Origin: Fluviicola sp.
GTDB taxonomy: Bacteria > Bacteroidota > Bacteroidia > Flavobacteriales_D > Crocinitomicaceae
Length of the DNA stretch: 64,000 bases
Assembly: GCA_017983675.1 (NCBI GenBank)
Contig: JAGOAZ010000001.1
Coordinates: 260,634-324,633, forward strand
Direction: 5' to 3'
Both the position numbers and the translations under genes were made by a program. The notes beneath the pieces were generated by a model that was not told the DNA's origin, searched no databases, and worked only from the letters and a program-made list of their open reading frames with translations. Positions 1-7,262 of the stretch are shown piece after piece (the stretch's first letter is position 1; the number at the start of each line of letters is the position of its first letter).

Positions 1-1000
1 GTTTCTCACACTGCCTTTGTGACCCCGAAAGGATTATAGATCCTACCGCAAATGTTCATTCCAAGCATGAAATCTCGTACTGTTACGAATTTTTAAATTT
101 GAGTGAGAATGAGATAGAAGAAAAGGCAGGTGATCAATCATCGCTCTCTTTCTGCTTCTCGCTCTGCAAATGCGCTGTAAACATCTTCGCTCTCTTTCTG
201 CTTCTCGCTCTGCAAATACGCTGTTGTGCATCTTGTAATTTGAGTGAGAATGAGATAGAAGAAAAGGCAGGTGATCAATCATCGCTCTCTTTCTGCTTCT
301 CGCTCTGCAAATGCGCTGTAAACATCTTCGCTCTCTTTCTGCTTCTCGCTCTGCAAATGCGCTGTTGTGCATCTTGTAATTTGAGTGAGAATGAGATAGA
401 AGAAAAGGCAAGTGATCAATCATCGCTCTCTTTCTGCTTCTCGCTCTGCAAATGCGCTGTAAACATATTCGCTCTCTTTCTGTTTCTCGCTCTGCAAATA
501 CTTTGTAAACATCTTCGCTCTGTTTCTGTTTCTCGCTCTGCAAATACGCTGTTTCTCACACTGCCTTTGTGCCCCCGAAAGGATTATAGATCCTACCGCA
601 AATGTTCATTCCAAGCATGAAATCTCGTACTGTTACGAATTTTTAAATTTGAGTGAGAATGAGATAGAAGAAAAGGCAGGTGATCAATCATCGCTTTCGC
701 GCTGTAAACATCTTCGCTCTCTTTCTGCTTCTCGCTCTGCAAATACGCTGTTGTGCATCTTGTAATTTGAGTGAGAATGAGATAGAAGAAAAGGCAGGTG
801 ATCAATCATCGCTTTCGCGCTGTAAACATCTTCGCTCTCTTTCTGTTTCTCGCTCTGCAAATACGCTGTTGTGCATCTTGTAATTTGAGTGAGAATGAGA
901 TAGAAGTAAAGGCAGGTGATCAATCATCGCTTTCGCGCTGTTTCTCACTCTGCAAATGCGTTGCTGTGCATCTTGAAATTTGTGTGAGAATGAAATTGTT
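1..1000. repeat. Complex tandem repeat array containing tRNA-Arg 3'-end fragments
   Basis: A core of about 48 bp (containing GAGAATGAGATAGAAG and GGTGATCAATCATCGCT) recurs with starts near 100, 243, 385, 652, 771 and 889, and once more near 1764. Spacing is about 142 bp in the left part and about 118 bp in the right part. Between cores are pyrimidine-rich subrepeats (TCGCTCTCTTTCTGCTTCTC followed by GCTCTGCAAATRCGCTG). A longer unit, starting at GGATTATAGATCC and ending at CCCCGAAAGGATT, spans about 31-585 and appears again from 581. The 16 bases at 20-35 and 570-585 match the 3' end of the tRNA-Arg gene at 1836-1851 (the second with one mismatch). Frames that stay open here are composed of the repeat and have no recognisable protein family, so I call no gene. 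The repeat does not have the regular repeat/spacer pattern of a CRISPR array. Confidence 0.9.
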
Positions 1001-1034
1001 TTGAAACAGTATTATTCATGAATCAGGTTACAAA

Positions 1035-1484
1035 TTAATCCAGCAATCCTTTTGCTTCAGAAAATTGAATATCGTTTATTTTATTTGTTTGTTCAATGAT
1101 GTTTACAATTTGATTTAATTGATCCAAACGCTGTTCATTAATTGTATATCCTTTTACCAGATATTCTTTTAATCGTTGAGTCGCCCATTGTCGAAATTGG
1201 ATTCCTTGTTTGGAGTTTACCCGATATCCTACTGAAATGATAACATCTAGATTATAAAAAGTTACGGGTCTGTCTGAATGTGCCATGTGCATTTTTTGCA
1301 CATTGCTTTTTTCATCTAATTCACCATCTTTAAAAATTTTATTTATATGCTTTGTAATAACCGTTCGATCTCTTTCAAATAACGCTGTAATTTGACTTTG
1401 AGAGAGCCAAACAGTATCATTTTCAAATTTTACATCAATTTGAGTTTGATTGTCGATCGTCTTGTAAATTATTACTTCATTCAT
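1035..1484 (-). pseudogene. RhuM-family protein, C-terminally truncated
   Basis: The 149-residue product matches the N-terminal half of RhuM (virulence protein RhuM / Fic-DOC-associated) proteins: a start of the type MNEVIIYKTIDNQTQIDVKF, a DNA-binding-like stretch at about residues 27-55 (WLSQSQITALFERDRTVITK), the motif NLDVIISVGYRVNSKQGIQFRQWA at about 98-120 (given here in part only as a landmark), and an amphipathic coiled region after it. Family members are usually around 330 residues, so roughly half is missing. The frame stops at GLLD, about 35 bp from the edge of the repeat array, suggesting that the 3' half was lost in the rearrangement that built the repeats. RhuM genes are common on genomic islands and prophages; their function is poorly defined. 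It may still be expressed as a short protein, but I treat it as a remnant. Confidence 0.75.
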
Positions 1485-1693
1485 ATGTTAAGAAATTATT
1501 TAGTTGGTTGTATAGAGGAAGTCACTAACCAAATTTAGTGATAATTATTCGAGTTTTTGAATTAAAACAATACGTTCAAAAAAGGCTTAATCAAATTATA
1601 ACCAACTCCCGTAAATTTTTAAAATAGTTTCATTGAAATTCTCAAAAACAAACACGATTAAAAAACACGTTGAAACTGAAGTAAAAAGCTAAT
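1485..1693. other. Intergenic region upstream of the rhuM remnant
   Basis: AT-rich spacer between the start of the rhuM-like frame and the next repeat unit. I see no gene, tRNA or convincing hairpin here; a promoter for the rhuM remnant would have to be in it, but I do not see a clean TAnnTTTG element close to the start. Confidence 0.5.
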
Positions 1694-1835
1694 GGATTAC
1701 AGATCCTACCGCAAATGTTCATTCCAAGCATGAAATCTCGTGCTGTTACGAATTTTGAAATTTGAGTGAAAATGAGATAGAAAAAAAGGCAGGTGATCAA
1801 TCATCGCTTTCGCGCTGTTTCTCACACTGCCTTTG
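1694..1835. repeat. Single repeat unit next to tRNA-Arg
   Basis: This copy begins at GGATTACAGATCC and carries the same block as 36-148 and 586-697 (AAATGTTCATTCC, GAAATCTCGT, TTACGAATTTT, then the GGTGATCAATCATCGCT core). It runs directly into the downstream flank of tRNA-Arg (GTTTCTCACACTGCCTTTG, 1817-1835) and the tRNA 3' end. Because it is contiguous with the intact tRNA and has no internal duplications, it is probably the ancestral form of the unit that was amplified at 1-1000. This is inference from layout. Confidence 0.8.
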
Positions 1836-2040
<205 letters not shown>

Positions 2041-2053
2041 GTTTATTTTTAAA

Positions 2054-2083
2054 ACAAAAAAGGGGATGATTGCTCATCCCCTT
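2054..2083 (-). terminator. Intrinsic terminator downstream of tRNA-Pro
   Basis: A 10-bp perfect stem (2060-2069 with 2074-2083, loop TTGC), AAGGGGATGA on one arm, is followed on the minus strand by TTTTTTGTTTT. It sits directly after the tRNA-Pro 3' end, between tRNA-Pro and the tRNA-Arg region. Confidence 0.88.
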
Positions 2084-2087
2084 AGTG

Positions 2088-2162
2088 TCGGGGCGGCAGG
2101 ATTCGAACCTGCGACCTCCTGGTCCCAAACCAGGCGCGATGACCGGACTACGCTACGCCCCG
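2088..2162 (-). tRNA. tRNA-Pro (anticodon TGG)
   Basis: The minus strand shows acceptor stem CGGGGCG/CGCCCCG with discriminator A, an anticodon stem-loop CCTGG-TTTGGGA-CCAGG giving anticodon TGG, and T arm GCAGGTTCGAATCCTGC. CCA is not encoded. It has its own TAnnTTTG promoter at 2221-2250 and a strong terminator after it, so it appears to be an independent transcription unit. Confidence 0.97.
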
Positions 2163-2220
2163 AGTTTGTTTTTCAAGTTTTTCTTAACAACTCAAGAAAA
2201 ATTCGCTCGTTTTGAGGGTG

Positions 2221-2250
2221 CAAAGATACTCATTTTTTCGACTTTAACAA
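2221..2250 (-). promoter_or_regulatory. Promoter of tRNA-Pro
   Basis: On the minus strand, TTG (2250-2248), then 19 nt, then TATCTTTG (2228-2221). This is the Bacteroidota sigma-ABfr pattern TTG-N19-TAnnTTTG. It lies about 58 bp upstream of the mature tRNA 5' end. Confidence 0.8.
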
Positions 2251-2313
2251 GCTTTGAAGCAAGTTTTTTATATCGGTACTCCTGAAATTTCTTTTACAGC
2301 AATCAAATTACTG

Positions 2314-2400
<87 letters not shown>

Positions 2401-2420
2401 ATTGTCCAAAGAACTGGGCG

Positions 2421-2449
2421 CAAAATTAACAAATGATGCGTTCTTACAA
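2421..2449 (-). promoter_or_regulatory. Promoter of tRNA-Ser
   Basis: On the minus strand, TTG (2449-2447), an 18-nt spacer and TAATTTTG (2428-2421), matching TTG-N19-TAnnTTTG. It ends 20 bp before the tRNA 5' end. Confidence 0.78.
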
Positions 2450-2503
2450 AGCTTTTTAAGAAAAAAAATGGATTTTTTTCTTTTTTTTTCAAATTCTTTG
2501 CGC

Positions 2504-3823
2504 TTAATCATTAAAAATCAGCTCTTTCAATTCTCCGCGCGATTGCTTTATTTCTTCGAATACTATTTTTCGCTCTTGTGCAAAACGACTGAATTTGCGC
2601 TTCGAACGCATGTGGTGATAGGTGCGTAAGTACAAATGCGCAAAAAATCCACCAAATGGCAAAGCGATAAAATAGAGAAGCGATTCCCAAAATGTTATAG
2701 GATATATCCAAGATACTAGCGTAATCAGCACAAAGTAATTGATGGGATATATAACCAACCCCAATAAAACTGTCAATGGTGCATGATATTCGCTGTCTGA
2801 TGAGAGTTTGGGTACAAGTTTCCCGATGAATTTATAGGGAAGACTGTTGTGCAACCATCCAAATAAAAAAACAGGAAATGTAATCACCAAAAAAAGAGCG
2901 GTTTGAATATATTGTCGTGAATAGGTGTTTTTTCGAAAACCTTGATCCAAAAAATCAGCACGAATGCCACAACTCGTTAATTGCTGATTCAATGCCAATA
3001 CTTGTTTTTCAATTTGATCTAGTTTCCAGGGTGCAGTGAGTGAAAACTCGTCCAAACGTTGCTTCATGTCTTCAATTAACTGAATGGAAGTAGATACACC
3101 GTCGTTGTTATTTCGATACTTTGTGTCGAACAAACCACGCAATCCTTCGATGATGTTTTCTTTGCGGTCGTCATCGATTGAAACAAAAACTCGCGCTAAT
3201 TCTGTCCGAAATTGTGTTGTTAAAGTTTTCGCAGCTAAGCCTTGGTGTTCCAAATATGCGGAACGTAAATTGGATGTGATAGATATCGGTTTTCCAATGC
3301 GCACTTTTACTTTTCCGCGAAAACGATCGGCATCAATGTAGTTCAGTCCAACTGGAATAATTTGAACGGGTAATTTCCCTCCATTTCTACGATCAACTTC
3401 CAATGCAATGCGCGCAGTTCCTGTTTTTAACTCCCGTAATTGACGCTCCAAAAAACTTGTTCCTTCAGGGAAAATTACCAAAATGCCTCCTGCTTCCAAT
3501 ACCTTGTAACAAGCTTCAAACGAATCTTTGTTGTTAATACCATTCACTGCATTGTCGGATTTTCGATTTATTGGAATCATGCCCAACGCATGCAATAATT
3601 TACGTTTCAACGGAGTGTTAAAAAAAGTTGATTTTGCGACAAAATGTACTTTTCTTCGGTTGATGTGACCCATTATCCATGCATCCATCAGCGTGTTTGG
3701 GTGATTGGCAATGATAATTGTTGGTCCAGATTGAGCAAGGTATTTACTATTTAAAACCTTGATTTCACGGTAATATACGCGAATTCCTAACCATACAATT
3801 GCTTTTAAAAGTCGGTACAACAT
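2504..3823 (-). CDS. PlsC-family lysophospholipid/glycerol-3-phosphate acyltransferase
   Basis: 439 residues. The N-terminal half is an LPLAT acyltransferase domain: catalytic motif NHPNTLMD at residues 40-47, FPEGTS at 118-123 and a substrate-side motif around 150-160 (IIPVGLNY). The catalytic His and Asp are separated by five residues rather than the textbook four; from memory this is usual in this long Bacteroidota subfamily. The C-terminal part has two to three hydrophobic segments (about 310-395), so it should be an inner-membrane enzyme making phosphatidic acid precursors or remodelling phospholipids; the substrate is not predictable from sequence. It is divergent from pabB, with start codons about 50 bp apart. 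Confidence 0.85.
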   Translation of the reverse strand: MLYRLLKAIVWLGIRVYYREIKVLNSKYLAQSGPTIIIANHPNTLMDAWIMGHINRRKVHFVAKSTFFNTPLKRKLLHALGMIPINRKSDNAVNGINNKDSFEACYKVLEAGGILVIFPEGTSFLERQLRELKTGTARIALEVDRRNGGKLPVQIIPVGLNYIDADRFRGKVKVRIGKPISITSNLRSAYLEHQGLAAKTLTTQFRTELARVFVSIDDDRKENIIEGLRGLFDTKYRNNNDGVSTSIQLIEDMKQRLDEFSLTAPWKLDQIEKQVLALNQQLTSCGIRADFLDQGFRKNTYSRQYIQTALFLVITFPVFLFGWLHNSLPYKFIGKLVPKLSSDSEYHAPLTVLLGLVIYPINYFVLITLVSWIYPITFWESLLYFIALPFGGFFAHLYLRTYHHMRSKRKFSRFAQERKIVFEEIKQSRGELKELIFND

Positions 3824-3861
3824 TTTGTCGATTTTGTACGAATTTAGCGAATAAATTGAAG

Positions 3862-3869
3862 TATTTTTG
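3862..3869 (+). promoter_or_regulatory. -7 element before pabB
   Basis: TATTTTTG matches TAnnTTTG and ends 4 bp before the ATG at 3874, implying a leaderless or nearly leaderless transcript. It argues against a longer upstream reading of the frame. No convincing -33 TTG at ideal spacing (nearest is 25 bp away). Confidence 0.55.
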
Positions 3870-3873
3870 CATT

Positions 3874-5067
3874 ATGACGACACGAATTGCTTTGAATGGA
3901 AATAATCAAAACTGGCTAATTGGTATTGGCGAAGTGGATTGTTTGGAAGTAAAAGCGAACGTGAATTGGCAACAAGTTGATGATTTCATCGCTCACAACA
4001 AAGGGAAACACATATTCGTTGCGCTTAGTTACGACTTGGGTTTTGAATTATTACCCGTGCCAAAACAACCAAAAAACCGTTCGTTTCCCTTGTTGCGTAT
4101 TTGGACGGCGGAAGCTGTTTTTTCGTCCGATAATGAAGTAGTAACACTTATTGAAGGAAAATCGGATAAATCATTAGAAAAACTTGCGCAAGCATTTCTA
4201 GAAAACAAACAACAGGAAAAAAGCAACTTCAACTGGCAAGCGAAAACATCGAAAGAAGCCTATATCAACCATTTGAATGACTTGAAAAGTGAAATTCAAT
4301 TTGGAAACATCTACGAAATCAATTATTGCCAAGAATTTTTCGTGACAGATTGTAACTTAACATCAATATTACCCTTGTATTCAACGTTAAACAAGCATAC
4401 ATTAACGCCTTTTTCTGCGTGTATTGAAACAGAGAATTGGATGTTAGCTTGTGCAAGTCCCGAGCGCTTTATCCAAAAAATTGGCAACCGATTAATCTCA
4501 CAACCGATCAAAGGAACTGCTGCTCGTTTTGCTGATGAAACAGCAGATGAAAATGCTAAAAAAGCGTTGTTACACAGCGAAAAAGAACGTGCAGAAAATG
4601 TCATGATAGTTGATTTAGTGCGCAACGATTTATCGAAAGTAGCTACGAAAGGTTCTGTCGAAGTTGCTGAATTATTTGGAGTTTATACGTTTCCAACGGT
4701 ACATCAATTGATTTCTACTATCACTTGTGACCTGCAACCCGACACGACTTTCTCGACCATTATCAAAGCGCTATTCCCAATGGGGTCGATGACTGGTGCT
4801 CCCAAAATTTCAGCAATGAATCTATCGGAGCAGCACGAAGATTTTGCCCGCGAATTGTATTCAGGTTCCGTTGGTGTGATCTATCCATCAGGCGATTTTG
4901 ATTTGAATGTGGTCATTCGTTCCTTATTTTACGATGTCACAGCTCAACGAATGAGTGTTGGAGTTGGTGGGGCAATTACCATTCAATCGGATCCAGAGAT
5001 GGAATACGAAGAATGTAAGACGAAAGTCGGTAAGATTTTATCACTTTTCGGTTCGTGTCAATGGTAA
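3874..5067 (+). CDS. pabB: Aminodeoxychorismate synthase component I
   Basis: 398 residues of the chorismate-binding (TrpE/PabB) family. It aminates chorismate to 4-amino-4-deoxychorismate for folate synthesis. PIKGT at 211-215 carries the lysine (K213) typical of PabB; anthranilate synthases have alanine there, so PabB is preferred over TrpE. Other landmarks: ERAENVMIVDLVRNDL at about 238-253, TVHQL at 275-279 and GSMTGAPK at 304-311. No amidotransferase (PabA) gene is nearby, so ammonia must come from a subunit encoded elsewhere. The start at 3874 is chosen because the promoter-like TATTTTTG lies just before it; a frame reaching back to 3799 would overlap the divergent acyltransferase gene. 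Its stop overlaps the start of tilS. Confidence 0.9.
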   Translation: MTTRIALNGNNQNWLIGIGEVDCLEVKANVNWQQVDDFIAHNKGKHIFVALSYDLGFELLPVPKQPKNRSFPLLRIWTAEAVFSSDNEVVTLIEGKSDKSLEKLAQAFLENKQQEKSNFNWQAKTSKEAYINHLNDLKSEIQFGNIYEINYCQEFFVTDCNLTSILPLYSTLNKHTLTPFSACIETENWMLACASPERFIQKIGNRLISQPIKGTAARFADETADENAKKALLHSEKERAENVMIVDLVRNDLSKVATKGSVEVAELFGVYTFPTVHQLISTITCDLQPDTTFSTIIKALFPMGSMTGAPKISAMNLSEQHEDFARELYSGSVGVIYPSGDFDLNVVIRSLFYDVTAQRMSVGVGGAITIQSDPEMEYEECKTKVGKILSLFGSCQW

Positions 5068-6296
5068 AAGATTTATTAAAAGAAAGTGAATTTGCTGGGC
5101 TTGATTTGCTGATTGGCGTTAGTGGAGGACTTGATTCAATCGTATTGGTACACGCATGTTTGGCACATGATTTACGTCCGACGTTACTTCATATCAATTA
5201 CCAATTACGTGGTGATGAAAGCGAAGCAGATGAACAATTCGTTCGCCAATTGGCAGAAAAACACTGTTTAAAACTTCAAGTTGTGCGCTGTCCGAACGAA
5301 ATGACGGTTGGAAAAGGCATTAATTTACAACAAGCAGCACGCGATTTTAGACGCACTTTTTTTGATGAGTGGATTGCACAATCGCCCAATCACAAAGTGG
5401 TCTTAGCGCATCATGCTGACGATCAAGTGGAAACGTTTTTTTTGCAATTTGCACGTGGAGCTGGCTTAAAAGGGCTGGGAGGGATGTACGAAAATAGAGA
5501 TGGCTACCTTCGTCCATTTTTGCATTTTTCAAAGCAAACCTTAGCGGAAATAGCTGTTTCTGAAAAAATCACATGGCGGGAAGATGCTTCGAATCAATCG
5601 TTGAAGTACAACCGCAACAAGTGGCGCAATGTTTTCATTCCCATCATGGAACAAGAAAACCCTACAATCAAAGAAAGTGTATTGTTGTTGCAAGCTGTTT
5701 TCCGTGAAAATTATCAAACGCTACAAGCGACTTTTCGCGCGAGTCACCAAGCAATTTTTGACCAAGGGCAGGTTTTGATTGAACAATGGAATGCATTTAC
5801 AACCGATGAAAAACACGTGTTGTGCAACGAATTAGCTTGGCCAAGTTGGGCTGTTGTTCGCATGAATGAACTTGTTTATCAGCAAAAAAGCGCATCGTTT
5901 TTAGTTGGTGAAACGACCGTTTTTAAAACTAAATCAGCGATTGTGTGGAAAAAAAACGAGGTGATTTCTTCGTTGAAGACCTTAGTTCTTACAATAGTTG
6001 ACACTTTACCCGAACACTTTGACAAAGTGTCTGTTTACCTCGACGAACGGAAAGTGGTTGGTCAGTTGGTACTGCGAAAAGTAAGAGAAACAGATCGCAT
6101 CGCACCTATCGGGATGAAAGGCACCCAATTATTAACGAAAGTCTTGAAAGATACTGGTTTTAGCTTACAGGAACGCGCTGATTTTTATGTTGTTGCTGAT
6201 GAGCAAGAAGTGATTTGGATTCCAAACATAAAAGTGAGTAGAAATAAACTAGCGCAAGCGAATACTGTCAATTGTTTACAACTTTCGCTCAAATAA
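5061..6296 (+). CDS. tilS: tRNA(Ile)-lysidine synthase
   Basis: About 411 residues. Uses ATP and lysine to convert C34 of tRNA-Ile(CAU) to lysidine, an essential decoding step. The PP-loop SGGLDS is at residues 21-26, followed by HHADDQVETFFLQFARG around 115-130 (in part typical of TilS N-type ATPases), and a C-terminal TilS_C-like domain with GMKGTQLL-KVLKD near 350. The ATG at 5061 overlaps the pabB stop (ATGGTAA); a GTG two codons earlier is also possible. The overlap indicates translational coupling with pabB. Confidence 0.93.
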   Translation: MVKDLLKESEFAGLDLLIGVSGGLDSIVLVHACLAHDLRPTLLHINYQLRGDESEADEQFVRQLAEKHCLKLQVVRCPNEMTVGKGINLQQAARDFRRTFFDEWIAQSPNHKVVLAHHADDQVETFFLQFARGAGLKGLGGMYENRDGYLRPFLHFSKQTLAEIAVSEKITWREDASNQSLKYNRNKWRNVFIPIMEQENPTIKESVLLLQAVFRENYQTLQATFRASHQAIFDQGQVLIEQWNAFTTDEKHVLCNELAWPSWAVVRMNELVYQQKSASFLVGETTVFKTKSAIVWKKNEVISSLKTLVLTIVDTLPEHFDKVSVYLDERKVVGQLVLRKVRETDRIAPIGMKGTQLLTKVLKDTGFSLQERADFYVVADEQEVIWIPNIKVSRNKLAQANTVNCLQLSLK

Positions 6297-6410
6297 AAAA
6301 CCTGAAAAATCGGCTGTTTCACATTGAAATTCAATTGATTCTCAAAAAAAAAGTTGCATGGAATAATATTTTGCATTACATTTAATGCACTACTGTTAAT
6401 TTTTGCTATT

Positions 6411-6680
6411 ATGGAACCAATTCTTATTGAAAAAGAACAAATCAAAGATTTATCGTTTAAAACACCTTTAAACTTTTCGCAAGACGAGGATATTGTGAAA
6501 AAATTAGAGGAGGCAACACGACTTGGAAATGGTTATCACACTAAAATTACTATTGTTTTTCAAGATGATGAAGGTTTGAAACGTGTGAAAACAACCATTT
6601 GGGCGACGGGACAAAAATACATTTGCCTCAAAGGCGGTATGTGGATTCCAATCAATCACATTGTATCGATTGAGATGTAA
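6411..6680 (+). CDS. Conserved small hypothetical protein
   Basis: 89 residues, soluble, mixed alpha/beta: an acidic N-terminal half (KLEEATRLGNGYHTKITIVF) and a beta-rich C-terminal half ending WIPINHIVSIEM. No signal peptide or membrane segment. The start at 6411 is chosen because TTAATTTTTGC lies a few bases before it, resembling the -7 element of this phylum; upstream in-frame starts would begin in the spacer. I do not recognise a characterised family; small proteins of this appearance are found as single genes in Flavobacteriales genomes. Confidence 0.7.
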   Translation: MEPILIEKEQIKDLSFKTPLNFSQDEDIVKKLEEATRLGNGYHTKITIVFQDDEGLKRVKTTIWATGQKYICLKGGMWIPINHIVSIEM

Positions 6681-6792
6681 CCAATTCATACTGTTGGCAG
6701 TTACCGAATTGTAGTAACTGGATGTCTTCTTGAAAAAGCAATAAGTTTTCATAAAATTCTGTTAACTGCGTTCAGAACAGTAATTGATTTTG

Positions 6793-6800
6793 TAAATTTG
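6793..6800 (+). promoter_or_regulatory. -7 element before the DsbD-like pair
   Basis: TAAATTTG matches TAnnTTTG and ends 19 bp before the ATG at 6820. No clear -33 partner. Confidence 0.5.
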
Positions 6801-6819
6801 GCATACAAATCATTTTTGC

Positions 6820-7257
6820 ATGAAAAGGTTGCTTGTTTTTTTTATTGGATTTTTATTTTCATTTGCTCTGCAAGCGCAAGATAAGTTGCAATGGGCAATC
6901 ATGTACAACAAGCAATCAAACAGTGTTCAACTGAAAGCAAGCATTCTACCAGGTTGGCATTTATACAGTCAACATTTATCAACGAACGAAGGACCTGTTC
7001 CAACAACGTTTGTTTTTGATGAAAAGAGCGGATTGCTTTGGTCAAGTGAAGTCAAAGAACCAACATCATTGATCGCATTTGATCCAAATTTCGAAGCAAA
7101 TTTGAATTATTTTGAAAAAGAAGTCGTTTTTGAACGCACAATAAAAGGAACCTATTTCGGAGTCATTTCAGGGACAATCACCTACATGGTGTGCAACGAT
7201 GAAATGTGCTTGCCTCCAGTAGAATTTCCATTTTCCATACAAATTAAAACCCCGTAA
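6820..7257 (+). CDS. Secreted DsbD N-terminal-domain-like protein
   Basis: 145 residues with a signal peptide (MKRLLVFFIGFLFSFALQAQ). The rest resembles the periplasmic alpha domain of DsbD alone: a WHLYSQH motif near residue 47 and CNDEMCLPPVEF near 125-136, whose two cysteines match the redox-active pair CNEVGCLPP in the next gene. It lacks the membrane and thioredoxin parts. It lies 5 bp upstream of dsbD, so the two are co-transcribed. Likely a periplasmic thiol carrier that accepts electrons from DsbD or replaces its alpha domain for some substrates; that role is inference. Confidence 0.8.
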   Translation: MKRLLVFFIGFLFSFALQAQDKLQWAIMYNKQSNSVQLKASILPGWHLYSQHLSTNEGPVPTTFVFDEKSGLLWSSEVKEPTSLIAFDPNFEANLNYFEKEVVFERTIKGTYFGVISGTITYMVCNDEMCLPPVEFPFSIQIKTP

Positions 7258-7262
7258 ACAAG

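Noticed and set aside
43..620. Long open frames on both strands in the repeat array
   Set aside because: They consist of repeat units translated several times (for example a Ser/Phe/Cys-rich repeat), have no family similarity and occur on both strands at once; a result of repeat length and composition, not coding.
1..1000. CRISPR array
   Set aside because: Repeats are long and imperfect, the period changes from about 142 to 118 bp, the between-core sequences are themselves repeats and no cas genes are present.
6354..6410. Longer start for the small protein at 6411
   Set aside because: The extension lies over a promoter-like sequence and has no coding character.
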